Source of the DNA: Pseudaminobacter sp040049255
Lineage (GTDB): Bacteria > Pseudomonadota > Alphaproteobacteria > Rhizobiales > Rhizobiaceae
DNA: 64,000 bases
Direction: 5' to 3'
Assembly: GCF_040049255.1 (NCBI RefSeq)
Contig: NZ_JBDZDR010000010.1
Span: forward strand, 62,001-126,000
This document shows positions 1-10,286 of the stretch, piece after piece. The position numbers and the translations under genes are program-made. The notes under the pieces are model-generated. The model was given only the letters and a program-made list of their open reading frames with translations, was not told the DNA's origin and did not search any database. Each line of letters starts with the position of its first letter. Positions within the stretch are counted from its first letter, which is position 1.

Positions 1-19
1 CCAGGGGAGCCGCATCTAC

Positions 20-922
<903 letters not shown>

Positions 923-926
923 GATC

Positions 927-2315
927 ATGGCTGAAGCAATTTCCGTGAGCCGGGAAGAAATCGGCAGGCCGTTTGCGCGTGCGTTTCGCGAGGCGATCTA
1001 TGCGGGCCTGGTCTCGCTCGGGCTGTTCGTCCTGCTGATCGGCCTCAAGACCGACCAGAACATCCACAACGAACTCGTCCTGGTGCAGCGCTGGGGCGTC
1101 CTGGCCATCATCGTCGCGCTTACGATGGCCGGCCGCTTCCTCTTCGTGGCCTTCGTGGAGCCGGCCATCGAGCGCCGCAGCGCGGAGAAAAGCCGCGCTG
1201 CGACCAAGGTCGAGAAGGGCTTCGTGCGCCGCAACTTCTCCACCCTCGCCATCGTCGCATTGTTCTTCTACCCCGTGCTGATGGTGCTGCTGTTCGGCTT
1301 CCAGGGTTCGCTCAAATGGGTAGACAATTTCGGCATCCAGATCCTGATCTATGTGATGCTGGCCTGGGGCCTGAACATCGTCGTCGGCCTCGCCGGCCTC
1401 CTGGACCTGGGCTATGTCGCCTTCTACGCCGTCGGCGCCTATTCCTATGCGCTGCTTGGCAGTCAGTTCGGCTGGTCGTTCTGGGTGCTGCTGCCGATGG
1501 CCGGCATCATGGCCGCCTTCTGGGGCGTCATTCTCGGCTTCCCGGTGCTGCGGCTGCGCGGCGACTACCTGGCCATCGTCACGCTCGCCTTCGGTGAGAT
1601 CATCCGCCTGGTGCTCATCAACTGGCGCGACGTGACCAATGGTTCGGCGGGCATTTCCGGCATCCCGAAGGTCAGCTTCTTCGGCCTGATGTCGTTCAAT
1701 GTCAGCGACGAGAACTACATCGCCAAGGTGCTGAACATTGCCCAGTCGGGTGCCTACTATAAGATTTTCCTCTTCTATCTGATCCTGCTGCTGGCGCTGC
1801 TCACCGCTTTCGTCACCATAAGGCTGCGGCGCATGCCCGTCGGCCGGGCGTGGGAAGCGTTGCGCGAGGACGAGATCGCCTGCCGATCGCTCGGCATCAA
1901 CACCACCACCACCAAGCTGTCGGCATTTGCCACGGGCGCCATGTTCGGCGGCTTCGCGGGTTCGTTCTTCGCTGCCCGGCAAGGCTTCGTCAGCCCCGAA
2001 TCCTTCGTCTTCCTGGAATCGGCAATGATCCTGGCCATCGTGGTGCTTGGCGGCATGGGCTCGCTCACGGGCATCGCCGTTGCCGCCGTGGTCATGATCG
2101 GCGGCACGGAAATCCTGCGTGAGATGCAGTTCCTGAAGGTGGTTTTCGGCGAAGGCTTCACGCCGGAGCTCTACCGCATGCTGCTGTTCGGCTGCGCCAT
2201 GGTCATCGTCATGCTGTGGAAGCCGCGGGGCTTCGTCGGCAGCCGTGAACCGAGCGCCTTCCTGCACGAACGAAAAGCCGTCTCGGCCTCCTTTACCAAG
2301 GAAGGGCACGGCTGA
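927..2315 (+). CDS. livM: Branched-chain amino acid ABC transporter permease LivM
   Basis: Second membrane subunit of the importer. The 462-residue product has an N-terminal extension of about 100 residues with two possible membrane spans, as in long LivM proteins (DUF3382-type). The BPD_transp_2 core follows: WGLNIVVGLAGLLDLGYVAF near residues 147-166, NGSAGISGIP near 240, and the coupling loop RAWEALREDEIACRSLGIN near residue 310. The stop shares its last base with the start of livG (TGATG), which implies translational coupling. Length and motif order are normal for the family. Confidence 0.96.
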   Translation: MAEAISVSREEIGRPFARAFREAIYAGLVSLGLFVLLIGLKTDQNIHNELVLVQRWGVLAIIVALTMAGRFLFVAFVEPAIERRSAEKSRAATKVEKGFVRRNFSTLAIVALFFYPVLMVLLFGFQGSLKWVDNFGIQILIYVMLAWGLNIVVGLAGLLDLGYVAFYAVGAYSYALLGSQFGWSFWVLLPMAGIMAAFWGVILGFPVLRLRGDYLAIVTLAFGEIIRLVLINWRDVTNGSAGISGIPKVSFFGLMSFNVSDENYIAKVLNIAQSGAYYKIFLFYLILLLALLTAFVTIRLRRMPVGRAWEALREDEIACRSLGINTTTTKLSAFATGAMFGGFAGSFFAARQGFVSPESFVFLESAMILAIVVLGGMGSLTGIAVAAVVMIGGTEILREMQFLKVVFGEGFTPELYRMLLFGCAMVIVMLWKPRGFVGSREPSAFLHERKAVSASFTKEGHG

Positions 2316-3379
2316 TGGCTACGGGAACGAACATGAACAAGCCGATTCTTTCGGTCGAGCATCTTTCGATGAAATTCGGCGGACTGGTTGCCATCGGCGA
2401 CCTGTCCTTCGAGGCCCGCCGCGGCGAGATCACAGCGCTGATCGGACCGAACGGCGCAGGAAAGACGACCGTCTTCAACTGCATCACCGGCTTCTACAAG
2501 CCGACGGAAGGCCTGATCCGCATGACCGGCCGCGACGGCAACGAGTTCCTGCTGGAACGCATGCCGGACTTCCGCATCACCGCCCATGCCAAGGTGGCGC
2601 GCACGTTCCAGAACATCCGCCTGTTCTCGGGCATGACGGTGCTGGAAAACCTGCTGGTTGCGCAGCACAACAAGCTCATGCGGGCTTCGGGCTTCACGGT
2701 GCTTGGCCTGCTCGGCATCGGCGGCTACCACAAGGCCTCCGCCGACGCCATCGACATGGCCAGATACTGGCTGGACAAGGCCGAACTGCTCGACCGTGCC
2801 GATGACCCGGCCGGCGATCTTCCCTATGGCGCGCAGCGCCGGCTGGAAATCGCGCGCGCCATGTGCACCGAACCGGAACTCCTGTGCCTCGATGAACCCG
2901 CGGCCGGCCTGAACCCCAGGGAATCGTTGGCGCTGAACACGCTGCTCAACGACATCAAGGAAAACAGCGGCACTTCGATCCTGCTGATCGAGCACGACAT
3001 GTCCGTGGTCATGCAGATCTCCGACCACGTCGTGGTGCTGGAATATGGCCGCAAGATTTCCGACGGAAATCCGGACAAGGTGAAGAACGACCCGCGCGTC
3101 ATCGCCGCCTATCTCGGCGTCGACGACGAGGAGGTCGAGGAAGTCCTGACAGTGGTTGGAGACGAGCACGTCATCCACGAACTGGATGGCGAACCGGACC
3201 CGGCGCATGGGCCGTCGGCGTCCTCGTCGATGATGGCCGGGCCGGTCAGCGATACGATCGGCCACAGCAATGGAGATGGTGAACTCGTCCGGGTGTCTGG
3301 CGAGGCATCCAAGGCGCTGCAGGTAGACAAGCGCAGCACCGACAAATCCGGCTCAGGCAAGGGCAAGAGGCGCACATGA
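2315..3379 (+). CDS. livG: Branched-chain amino acid ABC transporter ATPase LivG, with C-terminal extension
   Basis: Cytoplasmic ATPase of the importer. Visible motifs: Walker A GPNGAGKT (about residues 45-52), signature region LPYGAQRRLEIARAM (about 169-183), Walker B LLCLDEPAAGL (about 188-198), and the switch histidine in LLIEHDM. LivG proteins are usually about 250-290 residues; this one has 354. The last 65-70 residues are acidic, low in hydrophobic content, and end in a basic Lys/Arg/Gly/Ser-rich tail, so they are probably disordered. An in-frame ATG at 2333 is an alternative start. The end overlaps livF by four bases (ATGA). Confidence 0.95.
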   Translation: MATGTNMNKPILSVEHLSMKFGGLVAIGDLSFEARRGEITALIGPNGAGKTTVFNCITGFYKPTEGLIRMTGRDGNEFLLERMPDFRITAHAKVARTFQNIRLFSGMTVLENLLVAQHNKLMRASGFTVLGLLGIGGYHKASADAIDMARYWLDKAELLDRADDPAGDLPYGAQRRLEIARAMCTEPELLCLDEPAAGLNPRESLALNTLLNDIKENSGTSILLIEHDMSVVMQISDHVVVLEYGRKISDGNPDKVKNDPRVIAAYLGVDDEEVEEVLTVVGDEHVIHELDGEPDPAHGPSASSSMMAGPVSDTIGHSNGDGELVRVSGEASKALQVDKRSTDKSGSGKGKRRT

Positions 3380-4107
3380 TTACGGCAAAACCCTTGCTCC
3401 AGGTCGAGGGCGTTCAGACCTATTACGGCAATATCCGTGCTCTGGCGGGTGTCAACGTCACGGTCAACGAGGGCGAGATCGTCGCCCTGATCGGCTCCAA
3501 CGGCGCCGGCAAGTCGACGCTGATGATGACCATCTTCGGCAATCCGCGGGCTCGCGCCGGCAAGATCACCTTTGCCGGCACCGACATCACCGAACTGCCC
3601 ACGCACGAAATCGCCCGTCTGCGTATCGCCCAGTCCCCCGAGGGACGGCGCATCTTTCCGCGCATGACGGTGATGGAAAACCTGCAGATGGGCGCCAGCC
3701 TCGACAAGCTGAAATATTTCGACGAGGACGTCGAAAAGGTTTTCGAGCTGTTTCCGCGCCTGAAGGAACGCGTGTCGCAACGCGGCGGCACGCTTTCGGG
3801 CGGCGAACAGCAGATGCTGTCGATCGCACGTGCTCTGATGGCGCGCCCGCGCCTTCTGCTGCTGGACGAGCCGTCGCTGGGACTGGCGCCGCTGATCGTG
3901 AAGCAGATTTTCGACGCCATACGCGTGCTCAACAAGACGCAGGGCCTCACGGTGTTCCTGGTCGAGCAAAACGCCTTCGGCGCCTTGCGGCTGGCGGATC
4001 GCGGCTATGTGATGGTGAACGGTGTCGTCACCATGAGCGGATCCGGCAAGGAGCTTCTGGCAGATCCGGAAGTGCGCGCGGCCTATCTCGAAGGCGGCAG
4101 GCACTAG
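3376..4107 (+). CDS. livF: Branched-chain amino acid ABC transporter ATPase LivF
   Basis: Second cytoplasmic ATPase, forming a heterodimer with LivG. It has Walker A GSNGAGKST (about residues 40-48), the ABC signature LSGGEQQMLSIARAL (about 141-155), Walker B LLLLDEPSLGLAPL (about 161-174) and the switch region FLVEQNA. The length of 243 residues is typical. The start codon lies inside the last codons of livG, so translation is likely coupled. A gap of 82 bases precedes the next gene of the same strand. Confidence 0.96.
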   Translation: MITAKPLLQVEGVQTYYGNIRALAGVNVTVNEGEIVALIGSNGAGKSTLMMTIFGNPRARAGKITFAGTDITELPTHEIARLRIAQSPEGRRIFPRMTVMENLQMGASLDKLKYFDEDVEKVFELFPRLKERVSQRGGTLSGGEQQMLSIARALMARPRLLLLDEPSLGLAPLIVKQIFDAIRVLNKTQGLTVFLVEQNAFGALRLADRGYVMVNGVVTMSGSGKELLADPEVRAAYLEGGRH

Positions 4108-4189
4108 CGGGGGCGATGAATGCGGCGATCGGGTCGCGTACGGGCTAAAACGCAGAACAGGGTCCAAAGGCCCGCGCGGAGGAGTTGAA

Positions 4190-4537
4190 ATGCAGGGCAT
4201 TCTCTATGAAGAAGCCTCGATCTGGCAGTTTTTTTTCGTGACCTGCCTGCTTGGCGGCTGGGCGGCCTGGATGACCGGCCGCGCCTGCGCGCAGACCTGG
4301 CGCAGCTTCGCTGCACTGGTGTTCTATCTGCTGCTGCTGGGCATAGCGGTGCGCTTCATCCATCACGCGCTGTTTGAGGGAACGATGTTTTCGCTGCAAT
4401 ACTATGCCGCGGACACGCTGGTCCTCATCATTCTCGGAGCCCTTGGCTTCCAGTACACGCGCACCAACCAGATGGTGACACAATATCACTGGCTTTACGA
4501 AAGAGCCTCCTTGCTGAGCTGGAGAAACAAGGCCTGA
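4190..4537 (+). CDS. Small membrane protein of the liv operon (DUF6867-like)
   Basis: A 115-residue protein with three or four likely membrane spans (about residues 12-30, 38-57 and 68-87) and a polar C-terminus with several aromatic residues. A GAGGAG ribosome binding site lies just upstream of the ATG. It sits between livF and the binding protein gene. I recall small proteins of this kind (DUF6867) beside liv genes in other Rhizobiales, so a link to the importer is plausible, but no molecular function is known to me. No catalytic motif is visible. Confidence 0.8.
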   Translation: MQGILYEEASIWQFFFVTCLLGGWAAWMTGRACAQTWRSFAALVFYLLLLGIAVRFIHHALFEGTMFSLQYYAADTLVLIILGALGFQYTRTNQMVTQYHWLYERASLLSWRNKA

Positions 4538-4676
4538 TCTTCAAATAATAGCCCCGGTTCTTCTTTGAATCGGCGTGACAATAAGCCGGAAAATCGGCAA
4601 ACTAATCTTTCTGCGATAGGGGTGGGCATCGCATGAAAGCATCATCCACGTCCGCCCGTCTAATGGGAGTGTTTCA

Positions 4677-5795
4677 ATGAAAAAATCACTGTTGTCTGCA
4701 GTTGCACTGACTGCGCTGATGGCGTTCAGCGGAAGCGCCTGGGCAGACATCCTGCTCGGCGTCGGCGGTCCGATCACCGGCCCGAACGCGGCCTTCGGCG
4801 CGCAGCTTCAAAAGGGCGCCGAGCAGGCGGCCGCAGATATCAATGCCGCGGGCGGCATCAATGGCGAACAGATCAAGGTTTCGGTCGGCGACGACGTTTC
4901 CGACCCCAAGCAGGGCATCTCGGTTGCCAACAAGTTCGTTGCCGATGGCGTGAAGTTCGTCGTCGGTCACTTCAACTCGGGCGTCTCGATCCCGGCCTCG
5001 GAAGTCTATGCCGAAAACGGCATCCTGGAGGTCACGCCGGCCGCGACCAACCCGGTCTTCACCGAGCGTGGCCTGTGGAACACCATTCGCGTCTGCGGCC
5101 GCGACGACCAGCAGGGCGAGATTGCCGGCGCCTACATCGCCAAGAAGTTCCCCGACGCCAAGGTGGCTGTCATTCATGACAAGACCCCCTACGGCCAGGG
5201 CCTTGCCGACGAAACCAGAAAGGCGCTCGTTGCCGCCGGCCACAAAGACGTCATGTATGAAGGCGTCAACACCGGCGACAAGGACTTCTCGGCGCTGATC
5301 GCCAAGATGAAGGAAGCCGGCGTCACCATGATCTACTGGGGCGGCCTGCACACCGAAGCCGGCCTGATCATCCGCCAGGCGGCCGACCAGGGCCTGAAGG
5401 CGCCGCTGTTCTCGGGCGACGGCATCGTGTCGAACGAGCTCGCCTCGATCGCCGGCGATGCGGTGGCGGGCACCTACAACACCTTCGGTCCGGACCCGCG
5501 CAACAACCCGGCCGCCAAGGAAGTGGTCGAGAAGTTCCGCGCTGCCGGCTTCGAGCCCGAGGCCTACACGCTCTACTCCTATGCCGCCACGCAGGTCATC
5601 GCGCAGGCTGCGACCGCTGCCGGCTCGAACGACCCGCAGGAAGTTGCCAAGGCCATCAAGTCCAAGGGCCCCTTCAAGACGGTTCTGGGCGATCTCTCCT
5701 TCAACGAGAAGGGCGACCGTACCGACGCCGACTACGTGGTCTACCAGTGGAAGAAGGGCGACGACGGCAAGTACAACTACTTCCAGATCGACTAA
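4677..5795 (+). CDS. livJ: Branched-chain amino acid ABC transporter periplasmic binding protein
   Basis: Substrate-binding protein that delivers amino acids to LivHMGF in the periplasm. A Sec signal peptide occupies residues 1-23 (cleavage after GSAWA). The mature part begins DILLGVGGPITGPNAAFG, the usual start of type I periplasmic binding proteins of the Leu/Ile/Val group, and CGRDDQQGE is also characteristic. The length of 372 residues is normal. GGGAG stands before the ATG. The gap of 139 bases from the previous gene leaves room for its own promoter, which would fit the higher demand for binding protein. A terminator follows directly. Confidence 0.95.
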   Translation: MKKSLLSAVALTALMAFSGSAWADILLGVGGPITGPNAAFGAQLQKGAEQAAADINAAGGINGEQIKVSVGDDVSDPKQGISVANKFVADGVKFVVGHFNSGVSIPASEVYAENGILEVTPAATNPVFTERGLWNTIRVCGRDDQQGEIAGAYIAKKFPDAKVAVIHDKTPYGQGLADETRKALVAAGHKDVMYEGVNTGDKDFSALIAKMKEAGVTMIYWGGLHTEAGLIIRQAADQGLKAPLFSGDGIVSNELASIAGDAVAGTYNTFGPDPRNNPAAKEVVEKFRAAGFEPEAYTLYSYAATQVIAQAATAAGSNDPQEVAKAIKSKGPFKTVLGDLSFNEKGDRTDADYVVYQWKKGDDGKYNYFQID

Positions 5796-5811
5796 GCTTT
5801 AAATCTAGAGC

Positions 5812-5842
5812 AAATGCCCGGCGCCTGCGCCGGGCATTTTTG
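5812..5842 (+). terminator. Rho-independent terminator after livJ
   Basis: A perfect 12-bp stem (AAATGCCCGGCG paired with CGCCGGGCATTT) with loop CCTG, followed by a short T run. It begins 17 bases after the livJ stop and separates the liv operon from pyc. Confidence 0.92.
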
Positions 5843-5912
5843 TTTGCACCGCATCAATTGTGAGGCTAAGCAGACCGGCGCCCCTCTCCCAACGTCAATC
5901 GGAGAAAGTCCT

Positions 5913-8900
5913 TTGCCGATCAGCAAGATCCTCGTCGCCAACCGTTCAGAGATTGCCATTCGCGTGTTTCGCGCGGCCAATGAGCTCGGGCTCAAAACCG
6001 TCGCGATCTGGGCCGAGGAAGACAAATATTCGCTGCATCGGTTCAAAGCCGATGAATCCTACCAGGTCGGGCGCGGCCCCCATCTGGCCCGGGAATTGGG
6101 ACCGATCGAGAGCTACCTGTCGATCGACGAAGTGATCCGGGTTGCCAAGCTTTCCGGCGCCGATGCGATCCATCCCGGCTACGGGCTGCTTTCGGAAAGC
6201 CCTGAATTTGCAGAGGCTTGCGCCGAAAATGGCATCGTCTTCATTGGGCCCAAGCCCGGAACCATGCGCCGTCTGGGCAACAAGGTCGCTGCCCGCCACC
6301 TTGCCATGGAAGTGGGCGTGCCGGTCGTCCCGGCAACCGATCCGCTGCCCGACGACATGGAAGCGGTCAAGAAGCTGGCTGCCGAGATCGGCTATCCGGT
6401 CATGCTCAAGGCCTCATGGGGCGGCGGCGGGCGCGGCATGCGCGCGATCCGCTCCGAAGCCGATCTCGCCCGTGAAGTCACGGAAGGCAAGCGGGAGGCG
6501 AAGGCCGCGTTCGGTAAGGACGAGGTCTATCTCGAGAAGTTGATCGAGCGGGCGCGCCATGTCGAGGTGCAGGTGCTGGGCGACACCCATGGCAACGTGG
6601 TGCACCTTTTCGAGCGCGACTGCTCCATCCAGCGCCGCAACCAGAAGGTGGTCGAGCGCGCCCCGGCGCCTTATCTCAGCGACGAGCTGCGGCAGGAGCT
6701 TTGCGGCCATGCGCTGAAGCTCGCCAAGGAAACCAACTATATCGGCGCCGGCACGGTCGAGTTCCTGCAGGATGCGGATACCGGAAAATTCTACTTCATC
6801 GAAGTCAATCCGCGCATCCAGGTCGAGCATACTGTCACCGAAGAGGTGACCGGCATCGACATCGTCAAGGCGCAGATCCATATCCTCGACGGCTTCGCGA
6901 TCGGCAAGCCGGAATCCGGAGTGCCCAGCCAGTCGAAAATCCGGCTGAACGGCCACGCCCTGCAGTGCCGCATCACCACGGAAGACCCGGAGCACAATTT
7001 CATCCCGGACTATGGCCGCATCACCGCCTATCGCGGCGCGACCGGCTTCGGCATCCGCCTCGACGGCGGCACTGCCTATTCGGGCGCGGTGATCACCCGC
7101 TTCTACGATCCGCTTCTGGAGAAGGTGACCGCCTGGGCGCCGACAGCCGACGAGGCGATCGCGCGCATGCACCGTGCGCTTCGGGAGTTCCGCATTCGCG
7201 GCGTGGCGACCAATCTGACGTTCCTGGAAGCGATCATCACGCATCCGGGCTTCCGCGCAAACAGCTACACGACGCGGTTCATCGACTCGACGCCGGAGCT
7301 GTTTGCACAGGTCAAGCGCCAGGACCGCGCGACGAAGCTCCTGAACTATCTGGCCGACGTGACGGTCAACGGGCATCCGGAGACCCGCGGCCGCGCCAAG
7401 CCCAATCCGCACGCGGCTGCCCCTGTCATTCCCTGGTTCACCGGCCCCGTGCCGGACGGCACCAAGCAGCGTCTCGACGCGCTCGGACCTGAGAAATTCG
7501 CCGAGTGGATGCGCGGCGAAAAGCGGGTGCTCGTTACCGACACGACGATGCGCGACGCCCACCAGTCGCTGCTGGCGACGCGCGTGCGCACCTATGACAT
7601 CGCTCGCATTGCCGGAACCTATGCCCGCGCTTTGCCGCAGTTGCTGTCGCTCGAATGCTGGGGCGGCGCGACCTTCGACGTGGCGATGCGCTTCCTGACC
7701 GAGGACCCTTGGGAGAGGCTGTCGCAGGTTCGCGAGGCTGCGCCCAACCTGCTGCTGCAGATGCTGCTGCGCGGCGCCAATGGCGTCGGTTATACCAACT
7801 ACCCCGACAATGTCGTGCAGCATTTCGTGAGACAAGCGGCTGCCGGCGGCATCGACCTGTTCCGCGTGTTCGACTGCCTGAACTGGGTCGAGAACATGCG
7901 CGTCGCCATGGACGCCGTGCTGGCCGAAGGCAAGCTGTGCGAGGCGGCGATTTGCTACACCGGCGACATACTCGATCCGGCGCGGGCGAAGTATGACCTG
8001 AAATACTATGTCGGCCTCACAAATGAGCTGGAGGCCGCGGGCGCCCACATCATCGCGGTCAAGGACATGGCCGGGCTGCTCAAGCCGGCGGCGGCGCGCG
8101 TTCTGTTCAAGGCGCTGCGTGAGGCAACCGACCTGCCGATCCATTTCCACACCCATGATACGTCGGGCCTGTCGGCCGCCACGGTGCTTGCCGCGGTCGA
8201 AAGCGGCGTCGATGCCGTCGATGCCGCGATGGATGCCTTCTCCGGCAACACCTCGCAGCCCTGCCTTGGCTCCATCGTGCAGGCGCTGCGCGGCGACGAG
8301 CGCGACCCCGGCCTGGACCCCAACTGGATACGCCGCATCTCCTTCTACTGGGAGGCCGTGCGCAACCAGTACGCGGCCTTCGAGAGCGATCTGAAGGGGC
8401 CGGCTTCGGAGGTCTACCTGCACGAGATGCCGGGCGGCCAGTTCACCAACCTCAAGGAACAGGCCCGCTCGCTGGGGCTGGAGACGCGCTGGCACGAGGT
8501 CGCGCAGGCCTACCACGACGTGAACCTGATTGTCGGCGACATCGTCAAGGTTACGCCGTCGTCCAAGGTCGTGGGCGACATGGCGCTGATGATGGTGAGC
8601 CAGGATCTCACCGTCGCGGACGTCGAGGACCCGGAGAAGGACATCGCCTTCCCGGATTCGGTGGTATCGATGCTGCGCGGCGATCTCGGCCAGTCGCCGG
8701 GCGGTTGGCCGGCCGCACTGCAGAAGAAGGCGCTGAAGGGCGAAAAGCCCATCACCGTGCGCCCGGGCTCGCTGCTCAAGCCGGCCGATCTTGCAGCCAA
8801 CCGCAAGGAGATCGAAGGAAAGCTCGGCCGTTCGATGAGCGAGTTCGAGTTCGCATCCTGGCTGATGTACCCCAAGGTGTACTCGGACTTCGCGGCGGCG

Positions 8901-9371
8901 CAGGAAAGCTATGGCCCGGTCAGCGTGCTGCCCACGCCGGCCTATTTCTACGGCATGGAGCCCGAGGACGAGATCTTCGTAGACATCGAAAAGGGCAAGA
9001 CACTGGTGGTCCGCTGCCTGGCCATCGGCGACGTCGACGACAAGGGCATGGTCACGGTGTTCTTCGAGCTCAACGGCCAGCCGCGTCGCGTGAAGGTGCC
9101 GGACCGGGCGCATGGTACTTCCGCCGCCAGGGCGCGGCGCAAGGCCGAACCGGGTAACGACGCGCATGTCGGAGCGCCGATGCCGGGGGTTGTCTCGACG
9201 CTGGCGGTGGCTGCAGGACAGTCGGTCAAGGCAGGCGACGTGCTGCTTTCCATCGAGGCGATGAAGATGGAGACGGCGCTGCACGCCGAACGCGACGGCA
9301 CCATTGCGGAAGTGCTGGTCAAGTCGGGAGACCAGATCGACGCCAAGGACCTTCTGGTGGTCTTCGGCTAA
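5913..9371 (+). CDS. pyc: Pyruvate carboxylase
   Basis: ATP-dependent, biotin-containing cytoplasmic enzyme that converts pyruvate and bicarbonate to oxaloacetate. Domain order is standard for the single-chain type: biotin carboxylase with ATP-grasp (about residues 1-450), carboxyltransferase beginning near DTTMRDAHQSLLATR, the allosteric/PC tetramerisation region, and a C-terminal biotinyl domain with IEAMKMET, where K1118 is the biotin site. The reading frame is open further upstream, but an earlier ATG at 5814 lies inside the livJ terminator. I therefore choose TTG 5913, which has GGAGAAAG eight bases upstream and gives the family N-terminus PISKILVANRSEIAI and 1152 residues. Sequence and length match Rhizobium etli Pyc closely from memory. 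Confidence 0.97.
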   Translation: MPISKILVANRSEIAIRVFRAANELGLKTVAIWAEEDKYSLHRFKADESYQVGRGPHLARELGPIESYLSIDEVIRVAKLSGADAIHPGYGLLSESPEFAEACAENGIVFIGPKPGTMRRLGNKVAARHLAMEVGVPVVPATDPLPDDMEAVKKLAAEIGYPVMLKASWGGGGRGMRAIRSEADLAREVTEGKREAKAAFGKDEVYLEKLIERARHVEVQVLGDTHGNVVHLFERDCSIQRRNQKVVERAPAPYLSDELRQELCGHALKLAKETNYIGAGTVEFLQDADTGKFYFIEVNPRIQVEHTVTEEVTGIDIVKAQIHILDGFAIGKPESGVPSQSKIRLNGHALQCRITTEDPEHNFIPDYGRITAYRGATGFGIRLDGGTAYSGAVITRFYDPLLEKVTAWAPTADEAIARMHRALREFRIRGVATNLTFLEAIITHPGFRANSYTTRFIDSTPELFAQVKRQDRATKLLNYLADVTVNGHPETRGRAKPNPHAAAPVIPWFTGPVPDGTKQRLDALGPEKFAEWMRGEKRVLVTDTTMRDAHQSLLATRVRTYDIARIAGTYARALPQLLSLECWGGATFDVAMRFLTEDPWERLSQVREAAPNLLLQMLLRGANGVGYTNYPDNVVQHFVRQAAAGGIDLFRVFDCLNWVENMRVAMDAVLAEGKLCEAAICYTGDILDPARAKYDLKYYVGLTNELEAAGAHIIAVKDMAGLLKPAAARVLFKALREATDLPIHFHTHDTSGLSAATVLAAVESGVDAVDAAMDAFSGNTSQPCLGSIVQALRGDERDPGLDPNWIRRISFYWEAVRNQYAAFESDLKGPASEVYLHEMPGGQFTNLKEQARSLGLETRWHEVAQAYHDVNLIVGDIVKVTPSSKVVGDMALMMVSQDLTVADVEDPEKDIAFPDSVVSMLRGDLGQSPGGWPAALQKKALKGEKPITVRPGSLLKPADLAANRKEIEGKLGRSMSEFEFASWLMYPKVYSDFAAAQESYGPVSVLPTPAYFYGMEPEDEIFVDIEKGKTLVVRCLAIGDVDDKGMVTVFFELNGQPRRVKVPDRAHGTSAARARRKAEPGNDAHVGAPMPGVVSTLAVAAGQSVKAGDVLLSIEAMKMETALHAERDGTIAEVLVKSGDQIDAKDLLVVFG

Positions 9372-9382
9372 CCTCCGTAACC

Positions 9383-9416
9383 TCACGGCGCCCAGGCCTG
9401 CTGCCGGGCGCCGTGA
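9383..9416. terminator. Stem-loop between convergent pyc and deoR
   Basis: An 11-bp perfect stem (TCACGGCGCCC with GGGCGCCGTGA) and a 12-base loop, placed exactly between the ends of two convergent genes. There is no clear T run on either side, so it may be a weak bidirectional terminator or an mRNA-stabilising hairpin. Confidence 0.6.
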
Positions 9417-9426
9417 CGACCGTGTG

Positions 9427-10155
9427 CTACCCGGAGGTTTCCCGGCGGTCCGAAATGACCGAAGTGAAGGCGGAGACCTCGGCGAAATGCGCGGGCCTGA
9501 CCTTGCCGAACTTGCTTGCGTCGACCACGAGATGCGCCTCCAGCGCGCGTTCGATCGCCATCTGCTTGATGGGCACTTCGTGGAAATGCGAGCAGGTGAT
9601 GCCGCGTGTCTCGTGCACGCCGCCGGCCGAGATGAAGGCCTTGTTGAGGTTGATGCGCTTCAGCGTCTCAAGCCCTTCCTCACTGGAGAACGAGGCTGCT
9701 TCGGGGTGATAGAGACCGCCCAGCATGATCAGCCGGGTGTTCCTGCGGTGGCAGAGAATTTCGGCCACGTTCATCGAATAGCAGATCGCCGTCAGCCGCA
9801 TGTCTTCCGGGATACGTGCGGCCAGGTGCGGCGTGGTCGTGCCGCAATCGATGAAGATGGTGTCGTCTTCCTCGATGAGCTTCACCGCCTCGGCGCAAGC
9901 CGCCGCTTTCGCGGCCGCGTGGCTGTCGCTTTCCCGGGCCAGCGAGTAGTCGCCGCCCACGGGGCCATCGAGCGCGCCGACGATATAGCCGCCAAGGCAG
10001 GTGAAGCGATCCCGGGCCTCGGTGATGTCGCGACGGATCGTCATCTCGGAGACCCCGAGCTGCCCGGCAGCATCGCGCAGCCGCAGCACGCCCTCTTTCT
10101 CCAACACCGCGCCCAGCGCATCCAGGCGTTCGCTTCTGCGTCCCGTTCTGCTCAC
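9427..10155 (-). CDS. deoR: DeoR/GlpR-family transcriptional repressor
   Basis: Sugar-phosphate-responsive repressor of the DeoR family, 242 residues from the chosen start. The N-terminus carries a winged helix-turn-helix with the family pattern VSEMTIRRDI (about residues 35-44). The C-terminal sensor domain has the effector-site signature IFIDCGTTTPHLAARI. I chose GTG 10155 because GGAGG lies four bases upstream and it gives the usual N-terminus; the frame stays open to 10266. The gene is divergent from deoC, so control of the deoC-aldehyde dehydrogenase operon by a deoxyribose phosphate is the natural inference. It is not proven to be the orthologue of E. coli DeoR. Confidence 0.9.
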   Translation of the reverse strand: MSRTGRRSERLDALGAVLEKEGVLRLRDAAGQLGVSEMTIRRDITEARDRFTCLGGYIVGALDGPVGGDYSLARESDSHAAAKAAACAEAVKLIEEDDTIFIDCGTTTPHLAARIPEDMRLTAICYSMNVAEILCHRRNTRLIMLGGLYHPEAASFSSEEGLETLKRINLNKAFISAGGVHETRGITCSHFHEVPIKQMAIERALEAHLVVDASKFGKVRPAHFAEVSAFTSVISDRRETSG

Positions 10156-10286
10156 GTGGCCTCCATCCGGATCACGAATTGCGGGCATCCCGGCCAGTCG
10201 TCGCACCCGCATACGGATAGATGCGCTCTTGACAGTTCTCACGTCAACATGAAACGATCGAAACATAATGATGGAATTCTAACAAA
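10156..10286. promoter_or_regulatory. Divergent deoR-deoC control region with candidate operators
   Basis: Two repeat features are visible. One is a dyad, TTGAC at 10229-10233 and GTCAA at 10243-10247, centred in the interval. The other is a direct repeat, GAAAC at 10251-10255 and again at 10260-10264 (period nine bases). DeoR-family repressors often bind short direct repeats containing TTTC or GAAA. TTGACA at 10229-10234 could also be a -35 element for deoC, but no good -10 follows. Binding is an inference. Confidence 0.4.

Noticed and set aside
5814..5912. Upstream extension of pyc to ATG 5814
   Set aside because: The start lies inside the livJ terminator stem, and the added residues are not part of pyruvate carboxylases; TTG 5913 has a good ribosome binding site.
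6414..9386. 990-codon minus-strand frame opposite pyc
   Set aside because: Antisense shadow of a clearly conserved gene; composition is Arg/His/Gly-rich and there is no ribosome binding site or motif.
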